Positions 1 to 11,945 of a DNA stretch of 64,000 nt are shown here, piece after piece (within the stretch, counting starts at the first letter, position 1; every line of letters begins with the position of its first letter). The DNA is from Hevea brasiliensis. Its lineage: Eukaryota > Streptophyta > Magnoliopsida > Malpighiales > Euphorbiaceae. The DNA is taken from the NCBI RefSeq assembly GCF_030052815.1, contig NC_079505.1:63857309-63921308 (forward strand), read 5' to 3'. The translations under genes and the position numbers were made by a program. The notes under the pieces are model-generated. The model did no database searches and was not told where the DNA came from. It worked only from the letters and a program-made list of their open reading frames with translations.

Positions 1-1300
1 TGAACTTCTTGCTTAGGTAATAAATGGCCCTCTCCTTTCGGCCAGTATCATCATGCTGCCCCAAAACACATCCCATTGAATTCTGTTGGACTGCCATGTA
101 TAGAATCAACGGCCTTCCTGCCACCAGAGGAACCAATATCGGCGGATTTGACATGTACTGTTTAATTTTCTCGAAAGCCCCTTGACAAACTGAATCCCAT
201 TGAGAGGTGTTCTTTTTGAGTAGTCTAAAGATGGGCTCAGCTTTAGCAGTGAGGTTGGAAATAAATCTCGAAATGTAGTTCAGCTTCCCCAGGAAACTGC
301 GCACCTCCCTTTCTGTTTTTGGGGATGGCATTTCTTGAATGGCTCGAGCTTTGTCTGGATCTACTTCTATTCCCTTCTCACTCACTATGAATCCCAACAG
401 CTTTCCAGATCTAGCTCCAAACACACATTTGGCTGGGTTTAACTTCAGCTGATACTTTCTGAGTCTCTCGAATACTTTCCTCAACACTTGTACATGACTT
501 TCTCCCTCTCTGGATTTGATGATCATATCGTCCACATATACCTCTACATCTTTGTGCATCATATCGTGGAACAACGTGACCATAGTGCGTTGGTAGGTAG
601 CGCTAACATTCTTTAAGCCAAATGGCATGACCCGATAACAGAATATCCCCCACTGAGTGATAAAAGTAGTTTTCTCCTTATCTTATTCGTCCATGGGGAT
701 TTGATTGTACCCGGATGCCCTATCGATACATGAACATCTGCCCAATCCTGCAGCATTGTCTACTAGCACGTCTATGTGTGGGAGAGGTAAATCATCCTTT
801 AGGCTTGCTTTATTGAGATCCCTGTAATCGATGCATACCCTGACCTTCCCGTCCTTCTTCATTACCGGGACAACATTAGCTATCCATTGGGGATATTTGA
901 CTACTTCCAAAAACCCAACATCATACTGCTTTTTGACTTCATCCCTAACTTTGAGTAGTGTATCAGGGTTCATTCTTCTTAGCTTCTGCTTTACTGGGAT
1001 CGTCCCGGGAATTAGGGGAATTTTGTGTGTCACTATGTGAGGATCTAAGCCAGTCATATCGTTATAGCTCCATGAAAATACGTCCAGGAATTCTTTGAGC
1101 AAACCGACCATATCTTCTAATTCCCCACTCCCCACAATCTTAAGTTCCTTTCTTATTTCTTCTGGGGATAGATTTATGGTGTGCGTTTTGTCCCCACAAG
1201 GCACTAGGGAAGGTTCATCTCTTTCACCCCTCTCTTCTGCGAGTTCCTCTTCAGAAACACTTGAAGTAATGGCAATTATGGGGATTTCAAAATTAACCAA
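1..1300 (-). pseudogene. Ogre reverse transcriptase and start of RNase H
   Basis: One frame runs from 1300 to the window edge with a single stop at 683-685 (after GYNQIPMDE). Landmarks in order: VPVMKKDGKVRVCIDYRDLN, LPLPHIDVLVDNAAG, then after the stop MPFGLKN, the catalytic YVDD at 538-527, LLGFIVSEKGIEVDP, and RSFLGKLNYISRFI. It continues into a divergent RNase H start (LILYMAVQQNSMGCVLGQHD). Ogre RT normally copies element RNA into cDNA; here one nonsense codon separates the fingers from the palm. The rest of pol (RNase H, integrase) is outside the window. Confidence 0.9.
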
Positions 1301-1527
1301 AGGAATTTCTGAGTCTATTGAATTATTAGGTGTTAATTGATGAATGGTCCTGAAGAAACGAAAGTGGAATATATTATAAGAATGGATTTCAAGAAAAAGG
1401 AAAAGAGAATTGGATGTAAAATGCGCTATTAATTCATTAATATTTGTATCATAAGAAAAGGGTCCATTTACAGTATTACACTTGTCACCATGGACGAAAT
1501 GATCAAGTGTAGATAACCAAAGGTACT

Positions 1528-2023
1528 TTACTCGAGATTGAGTACAGGAATGTCCTCTGCTGTCCAGTTGTCCAGTTCTTGCCCTTCAGCCATTGGCGAG
1601 ATTAGAGCTTCATACGAGGAATCGAGATGGATGACATCAATGGATGATTCGTCGGGTGATTCTTCAGCTTCCACTGGATTTTCAATGACCGGCTTGGTGA
1701 AGACATCTGTGATTTTCGGGACAACCTTCATTTTCCCGACTTTCTGGTCAAATCTTTGATCCTAAAAGAGGTTCCTCTTCGAGAATCGCCCATCCATAAA
1801 GAGCATCTTCCTCAAACCCCAGGCCGAAATGGCCAATCTTTTGGATAGCTGGTATGGGTTCAACAATCCCCTGTAATGTGGCGCCTAGCCCTTTGCCCAT
1901 CTCATATCTACTCTTAAGCATTACCTTATCAACCATAGCTGTGGCTCCCTCATCCCTCAGGATAGTTTCTTGCAACTCTAGAGCTTGGAAAGAGCTTTCT
2001 AATGACTCCTCGGTCGTTTCCAC
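1528..2023 (-). pseudogene. Ogre protease-RT linker with G-patch-like motif
   Basis: Two adjoining frames (2023-1748 and 1731-1528). The first holds MVDKVMLKSRYEMGKGLGATLQG, quoted here as its key part YEMGKGLGATLQG, resembling the glycine-rich G-patch signature found between protease and RT in Tat/Ogre elements. The second is acidic and contains DNWTAEDIPVL, another spacer landmark. A stop and frame change separate the two, and 1301-1527 has no open frame that I can join to RT, so this stretch is degenerate. Confidence 0.55.
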
Positions 2024-2035
2024 ATAAGGAATTGA

Positions 2036-3253
2036 CTACGGCTTTGTGACCATCATGGCTTCCTCCCCCTTTAATGTTATGATCTTGCTACCCATGATGT
2101 ATTTGATCCTCTGGTGCAAGGTGGAAGGGACAGCATTCGCCGAATGGATCCATGGTCTTCCTAACAGCATAGTGTACGCTGGTTCAATGTCCATTACTTG
2201 GAACGTAACATTGAAAGTGCATGCCCTGATTTGGAGTGGCAGATCAATGTCTCCGAGCAAGTCCCTTCTCGTGCCATCAAAAGCTCTTACCACCATGGCA
2301 CTTTGGCGTATATTTGATCGGTCTACAGGGAGTCTGGCCAGGGTGGCATTGGGCAAAACATTGAGAGCCGATCCATTGTCAATCAAGACTTTGGCGACTA
2401 TACATCCCTTGCACTTTACTGTCACATGCAGAGCTTTAGTGTGCTTCAAGCCGGCAGGGTCTATCTCTTCTTCTGAGAAAGTGACGAAACTGGATGCCTG
2501 TATCTGACCAAATACCTTCTCGAACTGCCCCGATGTGATGTCGGGGTTAACAAAGGCTTAACCCAGAATCTTCTGCAGGGCTTGGCGATGCACTTTCGAG
2601 CTCAGAATTAGTGACAGCAGCGAAATCCGAGCAGGCGTCTTCTTTAGCTGCTCAACAACATTATACTCGCTTTGCTTCATTATCTGAAGCAACAATTCCT
2701 CCTCTTCTTTTGGTTCCGTAGGTTCTTTTTCAATTTTCTCAGCCCCTCCCTCCGTGTTTTCTGGCTGCTCTCCCATTTTTGCTTTCCCTTTCTTCTTTTC
2801 TCTCTCTTCATTCCCGTAACATCTCCCACTTCGGGTTATAAATTCAACCTCTTGCTCGAGTGGGGAGGAGTTTGTGGTAGTGACAGGTTCGGGGTTTGAT
2901 TGGGGAGTAGCATTACTGGAAGGTCCGGTGTAAGTCATTCTGAAATGCTCGTGGAGAGCAAAGCAGGGTTTAGGAGGTGTCGAGGGTGAGGCAAGGTCAA
3001 GACTAGGAGCTGATGTACTGGTTGATGCTCCTTGGGTGAAGACTTGGAAATTATAGTTCCAGGGCACAGCACGAGTGTTTGTGACTGGGAGCTGCGGTGG
3101 GGTTCGGATGACTATTACTGGTGGTGGTGGTGTTGGGGCAGAGAAGGTCATTCTGGGATTAAAGGTGGAGGCATTCTGGCCGAATCTGGCTGTATTTACT
3201 CTGCCCTCCATTTTTAACCTTGCTTGGGATCTCAAAATTTTGAGGGACAGCAA
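2036..3253 (-). pseudogene. Ogre gag C-terminus and aspartic protease
   Basis: A single frame with one stop at 2558. The first part is a proline/threonine-rich linker and an acidic-lysine tract. After the stop the frame continues through QASSFVTFSEEEIDPAG into the protease: VLIDNGSALNVLP (catalytic Asp codon at 2378-2380, DNGS variant usual in this lineage) and the flap/C-terminal landmark MLLGRPWIHSANAVPSTLHQ. The enzyme would process the Gag-Pol polyprotein. The catalytic motif is intact; the upstream stop breaks its link to gag. Confidence 0.8.
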
Positions 3254-3352
3254 GTTCTGGACCTCTTGCCGGAATTCCTCACAGTCTCGTAGCTCATGAT
3301 CAGCTGCTCTTTCATGGTAGGGACATCCCGTATCCCTTCCTGATTCGGATGC

Positions 3353-5075
3353 CTATGGATAGAGGTAGCCCTCCCTCACTGCCATTGTAAAAATTTCCCC
3401 AAAGTGAGGAATCAGCTGATCTACCTCGAAGGTTGACCTTTCTTTTTCAGAGTCTATCATATTCACGCCATTGCCCGTACCATGATTGGGCAATGGGTTT
3501 GAAGTGACATTGGGGAGGGAACCATTCCTTTTGATCTTCAACCATTCGTTTCTGATTAAGGCTTGCACTCTTCCCCTGAGTGCCCCGCAGTTATCGGTCG
3601 AGTGTCCAAGTGCCCCTCCATGATATTCGCATCGGGCACTGGCATCATACCACCTAGGGTATGGAGGCTGAATTGGGTCAAGGGGGATTAGCACTATTTG
3701 GTTTATACTGACGAGGTATCGGTATATTTCGCCGAGTGGGAGGGGAAGAGGTGGATTAGGATTTCTTTTTGGTCTGGGATTATTTTGGGGTGGTGTTGGT
3801 TAAATAGGTTAAGGAGATGGTCTGGGTTGGTAAGTTATTGGTGGTGGATACTGTGGGTGCGGATGAGGATAATTTGGAAGAGGGGGGTGAAATGTTGGCA
3901 ATTGTTGGGCCATGAGGGGGAGGATATGGCTGGTAATTATTCTAAGGGAATGAAGATTGGGTGTTCTGTCAGGTGATGGAGTGCACATCACCTTCTTTCT
4001 TTTTTCCGAAGCTGGCAGTCTTCTTTGCAGGATTCTCGATCAACTCCTACAGCCATCCCATCCTCAGGTTAGCTTCTATCCTCTCGCCAGCTTGAATGAT
4101 GTCTGAGAAGCTATTGGAGGTGTTTCCAATCATCGGATTGAAATAGGGAGCTTTTAACATCTCAATGAATAGAGAGCAGAGTTTATTATTAGTAATCGGA
4201 GGATACACCTCCGCTGCTTTCTCCCTCCATCTTTGGGCATATTCTTTGAAGCCCTCCCTTTCTCTTTGCACTAGATTTTGGAGGTCTCTCCTTGTGGGGG
4301 CGACGTCACAGTTGAATTTATACTGTTTTAGGAAAGCGTCTACCAGATCTTTCTAGGAGCGCAGCTTGCTCCTATCTAACTGAATGCACCATCTCAGGGC
4401 TGCCCCAGAGAGACTCTCATGGAAGAAGTGGACCAGGAGTCTATCATCTTCCGTCAGGGCAGACATCTTGGCAATGTAAGTAGCCAGGTGAATGCGAGGG
4501 TCTGACTTCCCGGTGTATTTGTCGAAGTCTAGGATTTTGAATTTGGGCAGCACCACCACGTCTGGCACCAATCTCAGTGATGCCATATCAACTGAACCAT
4601 ACATGTTCAGGCCCTCTATTGCTCTTAATCTTTCTTCTAGAGCAGATAACTTCTCGTTCTCTCTTATTTTACTTTCTCCTCCTACTGCATGAGCTATTCC
4701 CCCAGCTGGGAAGTAAGGGGCAGGATGAACCGGAGGAATTAGGATTGAAGGGTGTGTTTCGGCATTTGGGATAGCTGGGTAGTAGGGGAAAGGTAGGTCA
4801 TTATTTAGGGGGGCCTGATTGACAGTGATCGTCGGATCCGAGATAGGTGGCTGGAAAGTAAAAGAGGTTGAACCTTGATGAGAATCAACCGTTGTAAGAG
4901 GCGAGAGAGGTAGTGGCAAGTTGGGCTCTGATGCAGGCTTATTTTGGGACATCTCCCTCATTAATTTCATGAGCTTTGAGACTTGAGCTTTCAACTCGAA
5001 AACATGTCCTTGTAGGTTATAGACTTGCTCCTGATCTTCCATTAGCCTTTTTGTTCGTGACCTTGTTAAGTACAC
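3353..5075 (-). pseudogene. Ogre gag (capsid and zinc-knuckle-like region), broken
   Basis: From 5075 to 4047 one frame encodes a proline-rich N-terminus and a Retrotrans_gag-type core (FDKYTGKSDPRIHLATYIAK, FFHESLSGAALRW, REREGFKEYAQRWREKAAEV), with a stop at 4353. The frame then shifts between about 3980 and 4040. The C-terminal part (3694-3353) holds CEYHGGALGHSTDNC, the C-x2-H-x5-H-x4-C variant knuckle usual in Tat/Ogre gag. Between them is a proline/asparagine-rich low-complexity linker. The first in-frame ATG is at RLMEDQEQ; upstream the frame opens without ATG to a stop, consistent with gag expressed by splicing or readthrough in this lineage. Role: virus-like particle protein. Confidence 0.75.
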
Positions 5076-5603
5076 TCGTCTTTGTTGAACAGCTCGTTTG
5101 GTCAGGCTTGCTTTGCTTGAAGTAATGTTGATTTTCTATGGGGGATAAAAAAGAAGTCTTTTAATGAATTTTGAATTTTTTGTTAAAAATTAAAAGGTCC
5201 TGGTTTGGACAAAGGATACGGTGGCATCTGAAAGCTAGGAATGAAATCTGCAGAAGAATAATTGCATCAATTTTATCATGGCATCGTTCGATAGTCCGAC
5301 AGTGAATGACTGGATTGAATGCATGTCTATAATACTTATCCATATGGCGCATTCAACTTTTCGCATAACCCTAGCGAGGGTGGTTCCTATGGAAGTCATA
5401 CTATTCATTCACAATTTTGCTAAACAATGGCCCAAAGTTTTTCCATTAATCGAAAAGTTCTTACATAGCATTCTTTACATTGGCCTAGGCTCAGGGAGAC
5501 TCTTTATAATGTAATGACATCTTCTGAGATATTCGTAAAGCCTTTCTTCTTGTCTGGCGGGGTCAAACATTTTCAGGGCATATTCGGATTCAGGCAGGAG
5601 TTC

Positions 5604-7393
5604 TTATTTCCCCTGTGCTATCATTCTTTTCAGCTGGTCAACATTTTCTTTTAGCTCTTGATAGAGAGTAGCTTGTCTTTCTTTTTCCTTTCTTTCTTTA
5701 GCACATTCTCTCAGAATATCATTGATAAGTTGTGTTTGCTCCTTCAGTTCGAGCTTCTTCTTTTTACTTTCTTGTTTATACTCTTCCATGAGTATCTCCT
5801 GGTATTCCATTCTCTCTTGGAGCTTGCCATTCCGAACTTCTGCCTCTTTTATTGTAGTTTGGAGAGAGATCTTTTCCTTTTCCCACCGCGTTTCTTGCTC
5901 CTCAAACTCTGTCTTTTCGGCCATTGCTTCTTCCCTTAGCCTTTTTACCTCTCTTTTGAGGATCCGCTGTTGGTCCTCCAACTACTTTATTCGTTCTTGT
6001 AATTGCCGGTTTTCGGTATCCGCCTTTTGTAGAGAGTCGGCCAAACGAGCGCTATCTTCTTCTGGAAGGATGTTCTGACGGGGGCTGCTACCTTCGAGTT
6101 CGGTTGGATCGGCCGTTAAGTGTCCTTGATCCCTGCTGGCCCTCCATTTAAGATAATCTCCTATGGTGCTTGGACCTTTAGGCGATTTCTCCATCATAGT
6201 GATGCTTTCCTAGGATTTGCGGGCTATTTTCAATTCTTCCTCACCACCGAGCTCGTGATAGAAGTGACCTTGGTGGTATTCTTCAATACTGAGAATGCGG
6301 ACTGGGTTGAGCCAAACTGTCTCATTACCAATGCTGGGATGTAACTCGTGTGTCCGGTCACTCCGATTAGAGACACTGAATAATTCACCCCTGTGCTGAA
6401 CAAAATGGGTTGACCCGATGTCCTCAATTTCTTCCAGCAGTAGTCGTGGCTATTGAAGCTCAGAATCCGCTCTTGCCACTATAACTCATCCTTTAGGCTG
6501 ATTACTAATCTGGTCATCTTCTCAATAAAGGGCTGGTTAAGATACCAAGTTAATCCCTTTGTCTCTATAGGACACATGTGACTGATGATCCAAAGGTGCA
6601 ACAATTGAGAACAGCACTTAATGGATCCCCTGCCTTGTTGTCTGCAGTAAGTAAGAGTTAATAAAGTCTCTGCAAGAATTGTCGGCATTGGGTTGACCTT
6701 CTGTTTCTCTACTGCCCAAAATATCTCTGCAACACTATAGGTTATAATTCCCGAAGGTCCGGGGAATAAGATCAAGCCATAGATCCCCAAGGCTAATGCC
6801 AATGAAGCTGGCTGCCATTGTTCCTCTCGGATGTATAGGTCCAACTGCTTCTTGAGGTAGGTCTAATACCACCCGTGTGTGTTTCCTTTAACAGTTTCTC
6901 TTGCCTTTGCTTCCTCTGGGGGAATTCCCAACATATGCGCAAACCTCTTCCAGGTCTGCCTATGCTCGAGGTGTAGGTAGATCCGATTCGGCGCCAAGTA
7001 AGGAATTTCCAACAGCGCTTGATACTCTTCCAAAGTGGGGGTCGTATCGATGTCATTGAAGGAAAATACCCCATACTTGGGGTTCCAGACTGACAGCATG
7101 GCCTTTAGTGCTAGAAATTGAACTTTGACCCGTATCAAGGTCGTAATCCTTCCGTATTTTTCCTCGAACTTTGCCTTGACGTGATCGGGAAATGACCTCC
7201 AACTACTAGATAGGCCCTCGAGACCAGTCATTCTAACCTCAACTCTGCTTAGGTCTAATGGAGGTAACAAGCTGGTATCTGCCCTGGTGACATCACTTCG
7301 TGGGGGCACTGAACTATGAGGCGGTCTAGACCATGGTTTAGCATTCTGTTCTGGTCTAAGAACTTCTTCTGCCGACTGACTCGAGGATGCCAT
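5604..7393 (-). pseudogene. Ogre ORF1: DUF7745-like domain plus C-terminal coiled coil
   Basis: The ATG at 7393-7391 starts MASSSQSAEE. The frame continues to about 6230 with stops at 6863 and 6479, then changes frame near 6200-6230 and runs to 5604 with one stop at about 5979. The middle part (LALALGIYGLILFPG; CCSQLLHLWIISH; a GV-TGHTSYIPALVMRQFG segment) matches the DUF7745 family of plant proteins that occurs in Ogre-type ORF1. The last 190 residues are highly charged and heptad-like (KREVKRLREEAMAEK, QELKENVDQLKRM), a likely coiled coil. ORF1 lies between leader and gag, a position specific to Ogre-like elements; its role is unknown. Three stops and a frameshift make it non-functional here. 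Confidence 0.75.
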
Positions 7394-8254
7394 GTTAAAA
7401 ATGATGCTTATTCTTTTACAGACCTTAATTATGTGATGCCAGTGTAGAAAACTTGTTAGCAGGATAAATTCAGGTAATTTTGAATTATATTGTTGGCAGG
7501 GTAACACCCACACATTTGTCATTTGTCAAAGTAGGAAAATGTGTAGATCCTCCTAACAGTATGATCCAAGATTACCCTCAAAAATAAAAACATAAGAAAA
7601 CACAAACAGAATAGGGTGAGAGCAAGTATGTCCCTTTTGTCCTATAATAGGGAAAATCCTAGTACCGGATAGGTGCTACCTAATTGGATAGTTCTATCTT
7701 ATGAGGTAGTTTGCTACGGCTTCCAACTATTGTGATGGTTTAGCTCAAGGTCTAATTTTCTAAAAGCCACAGGTTCCCAAATTACCTCTACTGTAAATAG
7801 TGGAGCCCCATTCTATCACCATGATACTAACGGGAGAGCTCCACGGGTATCACAGTAAATAGAACGAGTTTCAATCTGAGCAGAAGCCTTCACGGATACT
7901 AACGGGGTAAAACCCACGGGTACTGCTACATGACTCCCTCCTATTTCCTAAAAGGGTAAGAAAGCTTGGGTATAGGGCTGAAGTGTGTGAGGACATTGTG
8001 TGAGTGTTCAGTGTGTGAAGGGACACCTTTACCTATTCCCAGTACGGGGGAGTTTTTCCCTTTTAGACGAAGAGTGCTGTGGGAAATAAGACAATCAAGA
8101 TAAGCAAAACGGTTAGCAAAAATAACAATAATTAACATATTGAGATTTTCGAATTTTGTAAATTAAGCGCACCTAACTACAATTTTAGTTTACGTGAGCC
8201 TAAAATTAAATATGCTTTTGGACCTCTGAACTGGGGTTAAGGTGAAGCGTACCT
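7394..8254 (-). other. Untranslated leader of the Ogre element
   Basis: About 860 bp between the primer site and the ATG of ORF1. It has frequent stops in all frames and no recognisable gene. Two partly similar phrases around 7800-7925 (ACGGGAGAGCTCCACGGGTA and ACGGGGTAAAACCCACGGGT) suggest a small internal duplication. Position suits the 5' untranslated or packaging region. Confidence 0.5.
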
Positions 8255-8267
8255 AGTGGAGTCGCCA
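8255..8267 (-). other. Primer binding site, tRNA-Arg type (Ogre)
   Basis: The minus strand reads TGGCGACTCCACT; the first 12 bases are complementary to the 3' end of plant tRNA-Arg(ACG) including CCA (my recollection of that tRNA is ...GTGGAGTCG-CCA). It lies three bases inside the LTR end at 8271, the normal geometry, and tRNA-Arg priming is typical of Ogre elements. Confidence 0.8.
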
Positions 8268-8715
8268 AGCTGTCGCATGGTATTTTGCGGTTGCCTGGAC
8301 GAACACTCACCGAAGTGAGAAAGAGTGAGGAGTCGCCACTTTAATTTTGAGGGAAATTAAAGAAAACCATTTATGAAAATAAATTTAAATGAAACCACTT
8401 CGAAAACAGAGATTCTAGGTTCGGGGTCCATATACGGGCGGGGAAGGTGTTAGGCACCCCGCTTCGTCTCTCAAATGAGGGTAAACGGATTTAATTTTAT
8501 GCTCACTCACGAATTAAAAAGGGTAATTAAGGGGTTAGGATAATAATGATGTTAATCCTTTTGTGCAAAATAAAGGAATGTTTGATATTTCACTCATTTT
8601 GGGTTGCCCAGGAACACAAGTTCGTGAGATGGCCCTTTGCGTGAGTAAATGTTTGAGTGAATTTATCTTGTGTGTTAGGGTCATGTCATTTAGTTTAAAT
8701 TTCATTAAAAGAGCT

Positions 8716-9171
8716 CGGGCAGGGAATTTCTCCCGATCTCTAGATATATTTATTAAGGGTTGGGAGATTCCGGATAAGAACTCTCCTCCGATCTCCCTGT
8801 TTTAATTTAAGCGAGAATCAGGTAAGAACTCTCCCCCGATCTCTTTTGGTTTAAAATTTGGCGAAGGATCTCGGATAAGAACTCTCCTCCAATCTCCGCG
8901 TTTTGTTTGAATGAGGACCTGGTAAGAACTCTCGCCCGACCACTTTAAAGTATTTGGTTTAAGATTCTAAAGGGGAATCTCGGATAAGAACTCTCCTCCG
9001 ATCTTCGCATATTTAATAAATTTTTTTGGTTGAGAATCGGATAAGAACTCTCCTCCGATCTCTTTAAATATGTAATTTAGAGTTTTAATGAAGGATCTCG
9101 GATAAGAACTCTCCTTCGATCTCCTGTTTTTTGTTCGAATGAGGATCGGGTAAGAACTCTCCCCTGAACTC
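8716..9171. repeat. Array of about nine copies of a 24-bp GATCTC-ended repeat
   Basis: The core GGATAAGAACTCTCCTCCGA followed by TCTC starts near 8716 (degenerate), 8771, 8820, 8872, 8920, 8981, 9038, 9099 and 9147. Copies come in two forms, CGGATAAG and the one-base-shorter (A/T/G)GGTAAG, partly alternating. Intervening T-rich DNA of 25-45 bp differs from copy to copy. It lies inside the putative Ogre LTR, in the part expected to be R/U5. Confidence 0.85.
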
Positions 9172-10185
9172 TTAAAATTTAATTACGATCGTATATCGTA
9201 AGAACCTTAGACTAAGGGTTCTAGCATCCGAAGACGCTGGGAACCCGAACGAGGCTTCTCTTAGCCCATTGATACCTTGCAACTAGGGAGGGGATACCAG
9301 ACTGAATTTTTACCGATCTTCTTTGTGATCGCCTTACCAGTACCTTTTGGCAGGCGATGTTCGATCTCTTTCGTTTACTGGTTTGGGATCCTATCTTACC
9401 TCGATCTTCACTATACCAGGTTATCCCCGGACCTTGTTTAGTGGTTCGACTTCATAACTTTTCCTCCAATTTATTATCCAAACTTTTATTATTTTAAAGA
9501 AACTCTCGTGTTAAGATACAGCTGCCAACATTTTATTAAACTACCTATACGTTACCCGTGATCAGAACACTTATATTTGAAGGTAATAAAGGCTAAGAAC
9601 AAAAAAATAATAGGAACTGATGAATGAAAGGTAAACCCAAGAGAATAACTATCTACGTGGGGCTCTTTAACATAACTGAACTCAATGAAAATTACGAGCA
9701 TGAAAACGAAGAAAATAAAAGGCGAGCATTTGATAACGCAATGGTTCTAGACACTTACCTGTGGGGGATTGAGTCTACTGAACTAATTGTGGAGCCACAA
9801 ATATTGTAGAGCTGTGAGCTAATAGTCTGAGGATTATTGCTTGCTTTGGAATAACGAATACCAAGTTAGAATGCAGTCAAGTCGAGGTGACAGTAATCGG
9901 GTTAGAATGAGATTGAGCTTGGAAAGTAAAAGGTTGATATTAAGATGATGAAGACAAAATTGAAACTGGGAGATGGTATCGCAGAGTAGTAAACAAACTG
10001 AAAATGAAAAGTCTCAGCGTCCAACACTCCTTCAATGGAAATACTTTAGAAAACTGGTTTATGAAGTTTCTCTATTTTGAAAGCTTAAAATAGCAGAGTA
10101 GCTAGACTGAATCAAGTTTCAGAGCTTCTCCACTATAGTTACCACCCTTTTTTTCGTCCTTCCCTCCAACTGTTTTTCATGCAGG

Positions 10186-10195
10186 CATTTATAGG
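10186..10195 (-). promoter_or_regulatory. TATA box of the Ogre LTR promoter
   Basis: The minus strand reads CCTATAAATG followed by a leader of mixed composition running toward the primer site. Position and strand suit the RNA polymerase II promoter of the LTR, with R/U5 below about 10160. Inferred from motif and position only. Confidence 0.5.
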
Positions 10196-11399
10196 GAACG
10201 GGTGCTCCTAATGAAGGGTCAGGATTTCCCCTGAGGGAGATGGAAGGTTTGGATTTTGAAGGACATGATCTGATGCCTGAGAATTGAAGAGAATCAAAAT
10301 GAACGGCTGATATCCTATTCAGAATATTTGTCCTTTCTCTTTTCTAATCCAACGGCTCAAAATCTCCTTGTCAAGGGAGATCCGAGGGCCGGGAATAAAA
10401 GGCGTCGATCCTGTCATCTTCTCTTTGATCCAAGGGCTCTGGGCTTGTCCTTACAAGTAAGATCAACAGTGGAGATCGAGATGTACAGGACTGCCATGAC
10501 ATGTTCTGGCGCTTGTCAGTATTGTGGGCAATTCTGCAAATGAAGTGTGCGGTGAATATTTGATCTTGCCTGCAACGCTTTAACTACCTCGGCTCTGATT
10601 ATGAAAAGGGTTATCAGAAATTGTCTCATCCTTTCCTTGCTTTCCGATCTCCCATTCCTTCTGATCTTTCTATTATGACCCTTTTCCGATCTCTAATATC
10701 GGGCCCCTATCCCGATCTCTCCCATTCTAGAACCTTCCTTTCTATCCAGGCTGCTTTAGTCAAAGCATTTAATCCTTCGGTTACCAAGGCATCCGCTTCG
10801 ATTTTTGCTAGTAATAAATGCTCAGACCCTCTCTATATATATGCCTCAATGGGGCATCTTTTTACATTTCATTTTCTCCTCTTTTCGCTTCTCACTTCTC
10901 CTGTTCTAGCTTCTCCAGCAACAATCCCGGCCATGGAGACTGCTCTTAATCTTTTTCTAATTGTTCACTTTGTTCCTCGATTGAAAATTTTTGATCCTGG
11001 TGATCAAAGAATCATGATAACCACCTTTGATGATAGTGAGAGAACCAGACTAATTTACTGATCCAGATCGAGAATATCGATCGTGTTAATCTCGAGTCGG
11101 TCCACCGATATAATCGGCGAACCTATTTCGGGCAAGAAGACTGCTAATTTCCCTTTCAAGATCGGTGACTGCCCTTTGAAGTTCATTTGGCTCCTCACCA
11201 CATCGGGCGTCCCGACTGCAGCTCGGTTCCGATCGATAACATTGACGATGACCCCTCCTATCACCATGAAAGTCATAGTCACCCCATCTGAGCTGCACAT
11301 CTATCCAACGCCTATGGCTAGCTTTCTGATCAGACACATCTTTTGATTTAGCCACGAGACTAGGCTTTGACATAGGTCCTTACTAAGTAGAATGTACTA

Positions 11400-11500
11400 C
11401 CGATCTCTAGAGATCGCCCAAATGATGTATTCTGACCTTTAAAAGTTTTTAATGATGTAATTCGATCTCTTGAGATAGCCCAAATGATGTAATCTGTCCT
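11400..11500. repeat. Two-copy GATCTC repeat, 62-bp period
   Basis: CCGATCTCTAGAGATCGCCC then AAATGATGTA at 11400-11437 recurs with few changes at 11462-11500. Each copy begins with a near-palindromic GATCTCnnGAGAT. It shares its core word with the arrays on either side. Confidence 0.75.
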
Positions 11501-11782
11501 TCTGGAAATGAAATGAAATTTTATTTTGACAGTTATCATTTTATTATTGCATTGGTTATTTTCCGATCTCTAATGTGTTTATCCGATCTGATTCCTAACT
11601 GAATCACCCATATCCGATCTGTAACTCTGAACATGTGCCTTAATCCGCTGATCTTTAACTAGCCGATCTCCTCTTATTTTATTTTATTTCTGGAATGTTC
11701 TTGCGACGTGTCAGAAAAGCGGGCGAATTTCGCTAATCGATGTGCCGCTTGGTACACTGTGAGCATTGAATGCTCAAACGGG

Positions 11783-11790
11783 TATAAATA
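11783..11790 (+). promoter_or_regulatory. Plus-strand TATA box upstream of the antisense gene
   Basis: TATAAATA in the context GGGTATAAATAGGGG, 155-165 bp upstream of the ATG at 11946. The interval is pyrimidine-rich, as in a plant 5' untranslated leader, and contains a possible splice donor (CCGGTAAGGG near 11896). The strand is opposite to that of the Ogre element. Confidence 0.5.
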
Positions 11791-11945
11791 GGGGAAGGGT
11801 CAGTCAGTTGCTCCTTTATGTTATTTTTAGCCTTCCACGAGCGATTCCAAAATTCTCTCATTTCTTCAAGTTCTTCCGATGCCGATCACATTCCGGTAAG
11901 GGTTTTGATCTTTCTCTTAGTTAAACTTCTTCCATTTCTTTGAAA

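Noticed and set aside
2046..2507. Plus-strand frame of 153 codons
   Set aside because: Shadow of the Ogre protease on the other strand.
5658..6078. Plus-strand frames rich in Leu, Phe and Ser that look like membrane proteins
   Set aside because: They are the complement of the Lys/Glu-rich coiled coil of Ogre ORF1.
8716..9171. Regularly spaced short repeats resembling a CRISPR array
   Set aside because: Plant DNA; repeats vary in sequence and spacing, intervening DNA is low-complexity T-rich, and there are no cas genes.
10621..11061. Plus-strand frame with a TATA-like CTATATATA near 10834 and a hydrophobic start (MGHLFTFHFLLFSLL)
   Set aside because: No homology recognised, overlapping frames on both strands are equally open, and it lies inside LTR-like sequence; not enough to call a gene.
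11055..11373. Two overlapping minus-strand frames of 81-95 codons
   Set aside because: Low stop density in a GC-richer patch, no family resemblance, no start context.
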